This document shows, piece by piece, positions 34,289 to 45,058 of a stretch of DNA of 64,000 nt. The notes below the pieces were generated by a model. The model made no database searches and was not told the DNA's origin. It saw only the letters and a program-made list of their open reading frames with translations. The stretch is from Agapetus fuscipes (lineage: Eukaryota; Arthropoda; Insecta; Trichoptera; Glossosomatidae), in NCBI GenBank assembly GCA_951799405.1, contig OX637353.1:6324001-6388000 (forward strand), read 5' to 3'. Numbering within the stretch: position 1 is the stretch's first letter; every line of letters begins with the position of its first letter. Made by a program: the position numbers and the translations under genes.

Positions 34289-35791
34289 CGTGGGTAGTTT
34301 TTAATCGGTGTAATGTCATATACGCTAACGTTGAAAATACTGGGCTTACTATTCTATTACAATATCTACATGCAATAATATTTAACACTCCTCAATCGAA
34401 AAACCATACTTAAAGCACTTTCCTTAGCTTCATCTTTAAAAGAAAATCTTGAAAAGACAAACAAGAGGCCACCAAAGAATTTCATACTTTCAGGATTCAA
34501 AACGGCTCATGTATGTCACCTCTTATTTGTAGCTTAACAGGATAACAACTTACTATCGATTATTAAAGATTAAAGATTATTATCGATTCGAAGAAAATTG
34601 AAACAAACCCAGCTTTTTCATAATTTTGAAAATAGTTAAGAACTCATGCAGCTATAATTTACATAAACATAAGGGAAAAGATCTTAAGCTAAATAAACGC
34701 TAATAGAGCTGAACAGCGAGTCGCAAAATGAATCTAAGTACCAAAATTTGTCGAGAAACATGAAAAAAAAAATATTCCAAATGAATTTGATGTTACCTAC
34801 CCATAAAGTTGACCAAAAAATGCATTCCTGAGTGTTATACTTTTCAATGCTACTTATAATTAATAAGCAAGTTAGTCAAAGAGGCGTAATGCTTGCTTAT
34901 ATTTGACACGAATGAAAACTTATTTTCACTATTTTTTCAAACACAGAATAAGCTCAAGAAATTCAAATCAAAAGATTTAACGATCAAAGAGATATTCGAT
35001 GAGAATACACGATCAGCTAAAAAAATATAAGATAATTTTATTTGTAAAGGCTAAGCGCATATTTAAAATTTAATGTTTTTTCAGCTGTTCAATCTCACAC
35101 CTGTTCCTATGTTTCTAACTTGATTAGCAACTAGTAACAAAATATTTGTTTGCCTTTTGTTAAAATCTTTTTCCATAGCATTCGTTCCGAGCCCATCCTG
35201 ATTTAATGTACAACTGAAATGATGTTTTTAATTCTCTAAAATATTTTCAATAAAAAAAAAAAAAACAATTCGATTTCGGAAATAAAATCCAATTCCACTG
35301 TAGGTAAAAAAAGTTGGACATCTTTTTGTTTCAGAAATCTCAATTTAAAACGACACATTTAAAAATGAAATAGCTTCCATTGACGATGCCCTCACAGTCG
35401 TTGGGAACAATTGCCTTTGTACGAGGAGCCTTCTATAGTCTCTGTACTGACCACTCGGATCATACAAGTACAAATGTATGACAACTTTCGACAAAATAGG
35501 TACACTAAAATGACGGTAGGTACAGTTTAAAAGGTACACTTTTCTGATTGTTTTACAAACACAAATGTTTTTAGATTCATTTATTGTCTTAAGTCGTAGA
35601 CCTGGGACGTTCACAAGCCGAGAAAAAAAGTGTTTTTAATTTTATTCCTAGTCTATTGCTATTGAATTTATATCTAAAATACGTAGTTAAGGTAATTTAA
35701 TGAAATCTTCACATTATTAAACATAGACAAAGTGAAACCTTCACATGGGCGGGTTGCTGGGGGAATACTTAGTAATATTTTATAATTAGTT
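34289..35791. other. AT-rich sequence, nothing recognised
   Basis: A minus frame at 35345-35614 (89 codons) has no recognisable domain. Confidence 0.4.
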
Positions 35792-35870
35792 GCTTAGGAT
35801 CCTAGTCAGATAGACCTGTGACGTTTGTCCGTGAAGCAAAAATCTGAATTAGAATTTTGTGCGAGTCCAT
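35792..35870 (+). repeat. Short dispersed repeat with GTGACGTTT core
   Basis: GTTGCTTAGGATCCTAGTC, then ATAGACCTGTGACGTTTG, then AAGCAAAAATCTGAATT and GAATTTTGTGCGA. It aligns with 36716-36800 and, less well, 10003-10090. Confidence 0.5.
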
Positions 35871-36715
35871 TTAAATGTAATGTTACAAATAGTCTACAAA
35901 ATTTTGAGTCATGTAGAATGAAAAGCAGTTATCCAAGATTTTTCCAAAAATGAGGAACTTACTTGGAAACACATTAAGTATCACGGGAACACAGAAAGCA
36001 CAATTTTCTGAAAAAGTCCTTGGTGGCCGTTTTTGATTTTATTCAACTTCATGTACAACTATCCAAGTAGGTATCTCTACGCCTCGTAGGCTCATCGTAG
36101 AGCAGCAATTTGAGAGCTGGGCACGTTTTATAATCACGTGTTCCATACTCGTTTTAAACGCGTCCGTACGTGAGACAGTACTCGCATTATACGAACACTC
36201 TGAGCTGACCTCCCCGGCTAAATTTTATTCGAACCTGTTTTTTTTCAGCTACTGCAAATGGGCATTTTCAAATCATTAAATTTAGTCTAACTGACGTTAT
36301 GTAACGTGCAAATAAATGCATAATCTAAAGTCGTGTGACATGTTGTTTCTGTTTCTGTATGTTTACTTGTATATCACTTGATTCGTATAAAGTCAAAGAC
36401 GGCCCAAAGTGCCCTTTTTTTAATCCATTTTTTTTTTCTTTCTTATATTTGTCTTATTTTCATTCTAAATTCCAGAAAAACGTGGTTCATTGTAATTGAC
36501 TCCCTAAGCTTAAAAACAGTTTGTTTTTCTAACATGACATAAAATCATCTCGTTTATAAAAAAAAAAGTTTTTGGCAACTATGCAAACTGCGCAAAAAAT
36601 GATTTTTAGAAATGTGAAACCGGAAGTGGCATTGTAAATGAACTCATTGAAAATTACAAAGACAAAATAATGTGATGTCACTCATCCAGATTACTAAAAA
36701 AAGGCTTACTAATAC
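35871..36715. other. Intergenic, nothing recognised
   Basis: A slightly GC-richer stretch at 36080-36220. No gene seen. Confidence 0.4.
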
Positions 36716-36800
36716 TTTGTTCTTGGTTGCTTAGGACTTGAGTAAACATAGACCAGTGACGTTTACTCGACGGGAAAAATTCTATGTTCAAATTTTGTAA
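36716..36800 (+). repeat. Short dispersed repeat with GTGACGTTT core
   Basis: GGTTGCTTAGGACTTGAG, ATAGACCAGTGACGTTTAC, GGGAAAAATTCTATG and CAAATTTTGTAACGACG. It is close to the copy at 35792-35870. Confidence 0.5.
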
Positions 36801-36823
36801 CGACGTAGGTAAGTCCTTATAGA

Positions 36824-37080
36824 GTCTAATCTTATCTTATCTAAGTTGTAAGTTAATGTAACATTAAAGATTCGAATTCTATGCATTTTCACAAGCAGAC
36901 ACGTATAAGTTTGCGCTTAAACATGCCGCAAGTGGACCTACAATATAAAAACCCGAATCTCAAATAAACATACACCCTGCAACTCCTGCCGACCTTCCCC
37001 GAAACAGGGGTGACATTGGCAAAGTAAACCATTTTCTACAGCATTGGTGGTCAGCCGCATACCAACCTATAAGTCAAAGA
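36824..37080 (-). mobile_element. LINE-A 3' tail element
   Basis: A full-length antisense copy with a degraded tandem tail (CTTATCTTATCTAAG), CATGCCGCAAGTGG, the paired CCCCGAAACAGGGG, and CATACCAACCTATAAGTC at the start side. Confidence 0.85.
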
Positions 37081-37680
37081 GTGTTGAAAAAAAAATGCTC
37101 CAACGTGTGAAGGTACTCCTTTTGTTTTTTTGGGAAAATTGATTGAATTTGTGTTCTTGATAGCTCTCACTAGGCACTATTATGAAATGTCAATAACTGA
37201 CTGCAAATACTAACGATATTTAATTTCATCGCTCGCATTAATTCAGCGGTTGTGACAGATATCACGATTTTAAAGTACTTACTCATTTTGCGGCGCATCT
37301 ATTTAATTAACATCAGTTAATTATTTTTCTGTTGAAATTTTCGCGAAATGAAATTCGTTACTACAAAAGAGAAACTGATGCATCATCGAGCTTTATGAAA
37401 CGTTGGTGTAAATGTAAACATACATTGCATAGTATACAATGTAGACATTACTTTTTCAAATTCAATCAGGGATTTTTATAGACACTTCAAACACAAAAGG
37501 GCAAAAAGATTTTGAAACAACTTTTGCTAAAATAAATAAAAAGTTCAGTTATTATGTCTGTATTCTATACAGTTAAATATTGTTTATAAATTTCACATGC
37601 AGTATGTGTGATAATAATAATATTAGGATGATTATCTAGTGAGCGCTGTTTTGTGTGTATCACACCTCAAGAGCCATCCG
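37081..37680. other. AT-rich sequence, nothing recognised
   Basis: No gene or shared repeat seen. Confidence 0.4.
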
Positions 37681-37911
37681 TAAGCTTTTTCATCGCTATA
37701 GAAAGCGCCAATTCTCAAGAAAGATCCAGTTGCTGTAAGGCTGGATGGACCTTTGATGACCGGTTTTTGGCAAAGGTATATTAATTTTTCAACCCAGTGA
37801 AGAGCATATTTGAACACAAATTGGCATATTTTTCATACTCCACCGCGATTCAAACCGACAACCTTCCATTTACGAGTCCAAAAGGCTAACCACTAGACTA
37901 CGGACCGGTCT
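37681..37911 (-). mobile_element. SINE1, tRNA-derived SINE
   Basis: In minus orientation: GGACCGGTCCGTAGTC, TAGTGGTTAGCC (A box), a damaged B box (GTCGGTTTGAATCGC), then GCATATTTTCAAATATGC-like body, TTTGCCAAAAACCGGTC, AAGGTCCATCCAGCC and GGCGCTTTCTATAGCG. It ends at AAAAAGCTTA, short of the full SINE1 3' end. Confidence 0.75.
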
Positions 37912-37915
37912 TAGG

Positions 37916-37985
37916 TTAGCTTACATGTATCTGCTTGTGGGCCAGAATCTTAAATGCCCATTTATCTTTGCAACTTAGATCATGA
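37916..37985 (+). mobile_element. LINE-A tail, last 65 bases
   Basis: TTACATGTATCTGCTTGTGGG to TTATCTTTGCAACTTAGATC. It starts four bases after the SINE1 head. Confidence 0.6.
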
Positions 37986-38406
37986 TGATATTCCAAAATA
38001 ACCATTTTTAATAGCTCAGAACATTCCGGGCTAAACATTCATAGGGGTTAATTTGTAACGATCACACTACCCTATGCTGTGTACGAAAAATGATTGAAAT
38101 CTTATTATTATAAAACTTGCAACATTTTTATTACTCATTTTTTTTACGTTTTACTTAGACTTAGAGATGGGGTTGCTATCATCCCTTTAAGCCAATTTCT
38201 TTCCCTGCCCAATCCACCGTCTGGCAACCTTGTCTTCTCCCCTTCCCCCCACAACCCTCTGGGCTTCCTCCTTTTGCAAGGAAGATGCAATTTAAAATTA
38301 TGTCGCAGGGGCCATTCCCATTATGCAGGGGATGAACCAGAAACGTTAAATTTCAGTTTTAATGTTCATTTCTTATATCAATGCTGGCGTTTGATTCCAC
38401 TTTTAT
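37986..38406. other. Intergenic, nothing recognised
   Basis: A C-rich tract at 38190-38270. A 107-codon frame across it is probably chance. Confidence 0.35.
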
Positions 38407-38600
38407 CCGGTCGGTAGCTCAGTTGTGGAGTGCTTGCATTCCATGCCGAGAGCTCGGGTTCGAATCCCACCAAGGGTGTCAGAAAAGATTTCCCGTTTCG
38501 GTGTCTATTTAGAACTCATAATAAAATACCGGCAAGGTGTACTCAGCTTTCACAAAAAAAACAACATCAACCTCTCAGGTGCTGGGAAACCAGCACTTTA
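38407..38600 (+). mobile_element. SINE2, 5' half (split by LINE-B)
   Basis: Head CCGGTCGGTAGCTCAG, GGTTCGAATCCCACC as B box, then CAGAAAAGATTTCC, GTGTCTATTTAGAACTC and ACCGGCAAGGTGTACTC. It stops at AAACCAGCACTTTA (38587-38600), the TSD of the inserted LINE-B. The other half is at 39014-39154. Confidence 0.9.
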
Positions 38601-39013
38601 CTGTAAACTGTAACTCTGTCGCCATTCCGCTAGGGGTGGCCAGAGCCTCTGCAGAGCTGCCTCCATTTTTTCCTATCCTTACATACCTCTTTCAATTCAT
38701 TCATATCCATCACCTTTTTCATGCATTTTCTTCTTTTACGCTCACTTTGTTTATCCCATTCTTTCACAATCTCCTCAATCTGATCACTCCATACTTTTCT
38801 CGGTCGTCCCTTCCCTCTTTTTCCTTTCACACTTTCTTTGTATACATGCTTTGTCAGTCTATCATCATTCATTCTTTCCACATGCCCAAACCATCTCATC
38901 ACATTCTTTTGTACCTTAACTTTCACATCCTCTTTCAAATTACATTCTTTTTTTACCCATTCATTCCTAACTCTATCCCTCAGAGTTTTTCCTGTCATGC
39001 TTCCCAGCACTTT
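38601..39013 (-). mobile_element. LINE-B, 5'-truncated copy inside SINE2, 14-bp TSD
   Basis: AAACCAGCACTTTA occurs at 38587-38600 and again at 39014-39027, on both sides of a 413-base insert. On the minus strand it encodes SMTGKTLRDRVRNEW, MRWFGHVERMNDDRL, GKRGKGRPRKVWSDQ, CMKKVMDMNELKEV and DRKKWRQLCRG, with an intact frame to the stop in CACCCCTAGCGG. The 3' end is GACAGAGTTACAG followed by TTTACAG. It is the cleanest LINE-B tail in the window. The last stretch of the protein, DRKKWR, is shared with LINE-A. Confidence 0.93.
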
Positions 39014-39154
39014 AAACCAGCACTTTAACTAAAGTAATTAGCGTAAAGCCGACCATCTCCCCCGTAAAAATAAATAGGTTCACTCGCTATATGAGACTTC
39101 ATCGAGGATAACGCGACAAAATGTTACATTAAACGTGAAGCTTAGTTGTGTTTA
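39014..39154 (+). mobile_element. SINE2, 3' half
   Basis: Continues the SINE from 38600: ACTTTAACTAAAGTAATTAG, CCCGTAAAAATAAATAGG, TTCATCGAGGATAACGCG and GAAGCTTAGTTGTG. Confidence 0.85.
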
Positions 39155-41589
39155 TTGGAACGGTCAGAAGCACAAGATTACCTCTTTCATGTAGGAGTAG
39201 TGAAGGTGCAAATTGCTATGACGATCGATAATCTTTACTGAAGAGGTGCATGTAGAAGAAGAATCTCGATACCTATTTACATCTGCAAAAAATCAAACTG
39301 TATTTGAGTGAACAACGAGTAAAGAACACCTGATAATAAACTTGGACGAGTGATTTCAACTTAGATGTGTATTTTTTATGTGAACACTTTGAAATTCCCA
39401 TTTTTAATCAATTATTATAATTTTGTGTTCCTAGATTTTCAGGTTTATTTTTGTGAAAATAAAAAATAAAAAGGAGACGACCGACGTTGATTTAGAAAAA
39501 ATATAAGGAAGAAAATAATAAAATGATAATTGAAGCACAAAGGGAAAAGAATAATGAACTGAAAATAAGATTTAATCTTTATTTTGTGATTCTTCCGCCA
39601 AAATATGGAGGCGCCCGAATTCTTCAGAAGTCAGATTATCGGGGTAAAAAAGTGACGAGAGTATACAAAACAACAGTCTTTTAATTTCAAATTTCTTTTA
39701 AAAAATATGCGGGGCACAGAAAGGCGTGATTTAAAAACATTCTTTGTAAAAAACAGTATTTGAGTCACACTCGTATCCATAGCGAATGTTTTTTTTAAAT
39801 AAAAATACTATAGATACATAGACAATTACATTTTCTCATATTCTGTATTTTATCTTGGTGTCGACAAAAATCATAAAATAACAGCTAAAATAAGTAGGGT
39901 AATAAAAAAAATAATCACGTTGCGAATTAAAAACAACCTTTCATTTGTGTTTTAAAAACAACAATTATTAAAAATTATAAAATGCAGAAGCATCTTTTTG
40001 GACAGTTTTGAAATGAGTGTTATTTTTTTAATTGTTGATTAGAGATCATGGTAAAGTGAAATTTTGGTGTTCACAAAATTCAAATAAATTAGAAACTGTG
40101 TGATTTTTTGTCATTGTTATTTTTTTTTTAAAATAATGTAACAATATTGTTGATTGAAAAATTTGAAAGTGAGAAATAGGGGTGGAAAACATGAATTTTT
40201 ATTTTATTTTATATTGCAGCCACGGACGCATAAATTTATCCCTCGGGCAATAATGTTCGTCGATTTTCCTCAAATCTTCATTATTCTTGAACAGCGTTGG
40301 AAAACTCACTGTACGAGAAAGCATACCTACTAACAAATTTTCGGTATATTGTGTATTTTCTTCAAATATTTATTTCTTCGTAAATAAGTATGATCATTCT
40401 CATAGTAGGAACACTCATGTTTTTTTTAAAACAAAAAACAACATTCATTGGAACATTACCGTTGTGAAAAATAAATACGTAAAAGGTCAAAGAATTTAAC
40501 TGGATCATTAAAAAATCGCCAGAAAAAAAATGCTTCAGCAAAAGGTGAACCATATTTATGCTTATAGTACAAAAATTTTCAATTGAAAAATATTTGTTTA
40601 AGTAAGGGTATAAACTTTTATTCAAATGAAAAACTTTAATCAACATCGGTGATTAGTATTGGAAATTAAGAAAAAACTAATTATTTAAAAAAAAGTAAAA
40701 AAACAGGTTTTTCATATTCTTTCTCAGATTACCTACTTAAAAAATTAGTTGTGTGGCAAAGATAAAATAAAACACAATTTATCAATTTCTTTGAAAGAAA
40801 ATCGGAATAGAGGGAAAAATAAAGACGAAAGAAAAACACCATTATATTAAAAAAAATATTGAAATTACGTACAATGGTCACAAGAAAGAAAATAATAGTC
40901 GCACTAAAATAGCAGCAAAGATTTTCCATAACTGCAAGGAGAGCTCACGGCATAAATCTATCGCGTCGACGCAGGAAATAAGGGTTGTTTAACCCTTAAT
41001 AGGCGAGCCCGTGCGGCTCATCTCAGCAGAGATTGCGCCGTGGAGAAAGAGGGCAGGTATACTTCACGGGCTGGTATATTTGGGAGATGCGGCGGGAAGA
41101 TACTTGGTGTCAACTATTATAACAGACACGTTTTTGTTTTCAATGCATACAAAAAAGTATACTTGAATTTGAACAGGTGCGATATGTTTTAATACGTTTT
41201 AATAAATAAATAATAACATTATTTCACAAAATTTACTTGTTTGTAAATAGGTTTGCAAAAGAACCTAGATTAAAATAAAGTATCAAATATTAATAATGAT
41301 GTAAACAAGCAAACCGTATAACTATTTAAGAAAGCAGTGGTTTTGTGTGTGAAAAAAAACAGGATGATTCCATTTTTAATTTAGCTGCTAAAAGAAGAAA
41401 ATAGTAAAATAATTTAAAATATTCGATATAAGCAGATCACTTAGCTGTTTTAAGATTCAATTCAGCAGGAAGATTTATATCTAAGAAGAATTCTTATATT
41501 TAAACATGTAAATTCTAAATTGGAACGAAGTAAGACGAAGAACATGTAAAAGGGAATTTTCAAAGAAAAGTAGATATTTTTAAAGTACA
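39155..41589. other. AT-rich intergenic sequence
   Basis: About 2.4 kb with A/T runs and no recognisable gene. A GC-richer spot lies at 40960-41080. Confidence 0.4.
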
Positions 41590-41599
41590 TATATTATTG

Positions 41600-41630
<31 letters not shown>

Positions 41631-41900
41631 AATTTATTCAACAAAACAGGAAAATACATTAAAATATATAAAACAATAATAAAAATATATACAATTGATG
41701 TTGTACCTTCCCAATTACAATGTTGACATTAAATATAAGTATTAAAAATAAAAAGAATATAAAAAAGAATATAAATATAAATACTAATGACAGTAAGATA
41801 TTTTTTCATACAATGTTGACATTAAATATAAGTATTAAAATAAAAAAAAGAATATAAATACTAATGATAGTAAGATATTTTTTTTTTTTTTTTTCAAACA
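41590..41900. repeat. Poly(T) run and AT-rich tandem duplication
   Basis: A run of about 23 T at 41606-41628. TACAATGTTGACATTAAAT starts at 41716 and again at 41809, so a 93-base AT-rich unit (41716-41808) is repeated once in tandem, the second copy ending in another T run near 41880-41895. Confidence 0.85.
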
Positions 41901-42009
41901 CAAAATATAAAATATAAAAACCTATTAAAATAATCATGATAACCGTAATGACACCAAACAATAAGAGATAAAAACAGAATTACATATATCAAATCAGCCT
42001 TATCAGCCT

Positions 42010-42500
42010 TACATCATCTCCATGATTAACATATCGATACTTTAAAGTTAAAATTGAATAAGTGACGTATTAAGCTAACATGGTTTAATGGATAAATACA
42101 CCTTTTTCTATTTTCTACAAGAGAAAATACTACAAAAGTGTGAAAATTCTGTAGTTAAGAAGTTTGTCATAAGCATTTCTTTGTAATTGGTTCTCTTACT
42201 ATGAGAAGCTACACGCAATAAAATGTTTAATCCACGGTTTCTCAAAAAGCGAATCAGCACTTATTCAGTTTTACCTTTTATGTGGCGATCTAGACTTAAA
42301 TCCTTCAACATAGCAAGAGCTATTTTTATTTCATAACCAAGTTGCATAACTTATATATTTTTTGAGGCAGTATTTCGTGGAAAGCGACTTTGCCTGTTGG
42401 TTTGTGAACTGCAAGTAATTAACTTGTACGTAACGAGCTCCCCTCTCTGTCTCTTCCCCACTTCCCCTCGCCTACACCAACCCCTTACATTTTATCTCCC
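42010..42500 (+). mobile_element. Degraded repeat related to 13440-13705
   Basis: ATATCGATACTTTAAAG, GAATAAGTGACGTATTAAGC, TTCTATTTTCTACAAGAG match 13460-13565. Later GGCAGTATTTCGTGGAAAG resembles 13599-13617, and a C-rich tract follows at 42440-42500 as in the other copy. The terminal hairpin motif was not found here. A short antisense piece of the same unit lies near 42255. Confidence 0.5.
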
Positions 42501-43159
42501 CCTGGTCGCCTGGTTTTTATTTCAGACGTGTTGATGGGTAAAGTTTTATTTATTTTGTTGGCAAGATGAATAATTATCGGAAAGTCGATTTGCGGATTTT
42601 TGCTTGGTGCAACCTACATAGAAATGCAGTAAAAATATGTTTATACATTTACATCAAAACGAAACGATATGATAAATCTAATTTATCTGCATTTTTGTGA
42701 TTCAAAAAAGCATTTCAAAAGGTTTTTTTTAACTATGTGAAAAAATAAGTCACATCGAATTGACTGGATGAAGAGCTCAGTTAGAATAAAAAGCTACGTT
42801 TAAAACAAGTTTCATTTAGTTTTAAGTAGCGTCTTCTTAAAGATTGATTCCCACGTATGGATTAAATTATTTTCTATAAATCGTACTTATATCCAACCGC
42901 AACTTTTTAGAATCCCGAAAGGTATTCTTTATATATTGTCGTACTAAGAGATACCAAAATTTTCAGTATGAATACGTCATATTGAGGAATATAAGGAACA
43001 CGAAATCTTTTCGGGCGGTCTCTGAGTTTGAGCCTAGACGTCGTTTTTCCAATTAAACCATTAACTAGACCGATAATAAAGGTGGTTTTCATTTTATATG
43101 AAGATACAATATAAAAACTTCCGTTTACCAAGAGCTAGGATTAAGGATAACGATTAACA
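42501..43159. other. Intergenic, nothing certain
   Basis: A 74-codon minus frame (42907-43131) contains GLVNGLIGK and VPYIPQYDVF. The first string recalls a helicase C-terminus but is too short to assign. Confidence 0.3.
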
Positions 43160-43225
43160 AAAAATCTTTTATTCCACCGGGTGGATTTGAACCATGCAAG
43201 ACGATTAACCAATGGACCTATGAAA
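43160..43225 (-). mobile_element. tRNA-like head, SINE or tRNA pseudogene
   Basis: In minus orientation: TCATAGGTCCATTGGTTAATCG (A-box region) and CATGGTTCAAATCCACCC (B box). The rest of the cloverleaf does not fold well by eye. It resembles, but is not, the SINE1 head. Confidence 0.45.
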
Positions 43226-43904
43226 CCACAATTAGTAGTCGCATCCGTCCCCACTTCATCCCTCCATCTCAGAGTTTTACTGTTAACAACAAAAAACCTG
43301 TTTTGGTTTTTGTTGCTGGAAACTGTCATCAGTAAACTGTATACAATATAATCAAAGTGTTGTCTTATCTCCCCACCCTTGTGGACACGTCCCGAGGTGG
43401 GTGCGGGCCTCCTGCTTGTATGTAGATTGTGAGGCGCAAGGCAGCGGTATTCAGTGGACTGGCCCAATTTTCTGCTCCAGTGGTCGCCTTTGAACCGGGC
43501 GCCGGGCCGCGCCTAGAGACACCTAGCGGGCCGGGAGAGATGTGTGTACGTGCTGACGTCACTTCACTTAAAAACATCATCGTGTGATCGATAAAAAAAC
43601 AATGTTTATACTCTAAAATTACTAATCTGAAAAAGAACCCTCACGAAGTTTTCGATAAATCGTAAAAACAGATGCAATTATATAAATTTTCGCAGGTTCA
43701 CTCAATGAACGGTATTAAAAAAAATTGAAATTTGGCTCTATTGCGAATACTCGAAATTCCCTGAACCGAAATGAAACCAATACAGAAGTCTTAAAGTACC
43801 TAAGCTATGTAGATTTGACAGGGTGCTGTGGTCATTTATAAAAAATCGTAGTGTACATCTCGGGCGCACGAGTATACTGCGTGGGGAGAATACCACATTC
43901 TTCA
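43226..43904. other. GC-richer intergenic patch
   Basis: A GC-rich stretch at 43370-43560 (GGGCGCCGGGCCGCGCC). Minus frames of 71 and 108 codons pass through it; none is recognised. Confidence 0.35.
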
Positions 43905-44115
43905 ACTTTTATTGGTAGCGAAAATTTAGAAGCATAAAGGGCCCGGTAGGAGACAGATAAATCAGAGTAGATCGGCATTTGATGTGAGATAGAGTTGTTT
44001 CGACCATCGCAAGACAAGGACATGTTCACTGAGGTGACCGCCAACGTTAATGGACCCAACAGGGCACATAAAGTAGAAGGAAAACATGCTCGAGGGATGG
44101 ATTTCCCTATTGTAT
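43905..44115 (+). pseudogene. LINE C-terminal relic, same lineage as 28634-29034
   Basis: Pieces in shifting frames: GPVGDR, RVDRHLM, DRVVSTIARQGHVH and TEVTANVNGPN. RVDRHLM and the following Asp-Arg block correspond to VDRHLKCGGAVLD at 28634-29034. Several stops and frameshifts are present. Confidence 0.5.
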
Positions 44116-44570
44116 TCATTGCTACTGCAAACTTTGTTCATAAATGTTTTGTGTAAAATACTTAAAAAAGTAGGTTATTAAATAATCTTTTTTAAATGCA
44201 CATTTTTTTATTGCTTTGTACCATAATAATTATTATCTGACGGAATCCCAGTAAAATAAACAGTAAGGACATGTTGCACCAACCGTCAATCAAATATTGA
44301 TTGGATGATTGTGGTAAGGACCTCGGTTAAATATTTATCAGAAATGGGTTATAATATGATGGAATTTAAACAGGAAACATGATGTACATCAGCTGGTTTA
44401 CTTAAATGCAACCGAATTTTTGATTTGATGGGAGATATGACACTTAATTTTGATTTTTGTCTGATTGGAGTCTGTGTGCAACAGGCCTTAAGTAGAATAA
44501 AAGTATTCAAAATATACAATTTTGCGTGTGATAGATCCCATATTGTACGTACTTATATGCAAACGCAACT
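44116..44570. other. AT-rich sequence, nothing recognised
   Basis: No gene or shared repeat seen. Confidence 0.4.
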
Positions 44571-44818
44571 AAGCTACACATATAGTGTAACTTCTTGCCT
44601 GCGTTATCCCCGAAGGGGTCGCATGTGGCGCTTCGAGACCTATTTGTTTTTACAGGTAAGGGGGCAGGCCTCACACCAACAACTTTCAGTTGAAGTGGGG
44701 GCTCCCCAGCTCCCGGGGGGGCTGGTTCTCATTTCTTGTGAAGGCTCAGTAAACCTTTGAGATCGAACTCTTGCTCTCGGCATGGAATGCAAGCATTCTA
44801 CCAATTGAGCTATCGAAC
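44571..44818 (-). mobile_element. SINE2 with internal deletion
   Basis: Minus orientation: GTTCGATAGCTCAATTGG (A box), AGAGTTCGATCTC (B box), then directly AAAGGTTTACTGAGCC. The 60 or so bases usually between B box and CTCAGCC are missing. The 3' half is complete, with CCTTCGGGGATAACGC and ATATGTGTAGCTTAGTTGCG. Confidence 0.85.
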
Positions 44819-45058
44819 TTTTACGAGCTTGATCGTCGTCGCTACAAAGCGCCAATTCTCAAACAAGACCCAGTTGCTGTAAGGCTGGATGGACCTTTGG
44901 TTACCGGTCATTGGTAAAGGTTTTATGAATTTTTCAAGCCAGCGAAGAGCAAATTTGATAATATAAATGGTATATTTTTTATGCTCCACCGGGAGGAATC
45001 GAACCCACAACCTTCCCATTCAGAGTCCGAAGTGTTACCACTGAAATACGGACCGGTC
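44819..45058 (-). mobile_element. SINE1, joined head-to-tail to SINE2
   Basis: Minus orientation: GACCGGTCCGTATTTCAG, GTGGTAACACTTCGGAC, GGGTTCGATTCCTCCCGG (B box), AATATACCATTTATATT, CTTCGCTGGCTTGAAAAA, AAGGTCCATCCAGCC and CGCTTTGTAGCGACGACG. It ends CAAGCTCGTAAAA, and the SINE2 head follows without a gap. Confidence 0.85.

Noticed and set aside
38537..39032. A 163-codon plus-strand gene
   Set aside because: It is the antisense of the LINE-B coding strand; similar shadow frames lie opposite 30521 and 60343.
41590..41900. A CRISPR-like or satellite array
   Set aside because: Only two units of one AT-rich sequence are present; it is a simple tandem duplication next to T runs.
42907..43131. 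PIF1/Helitron helicase C-terminus (GLVNGLIGK)
   Set aside because: Only one short string fits and no other helicase motif or Helitron end was seen.
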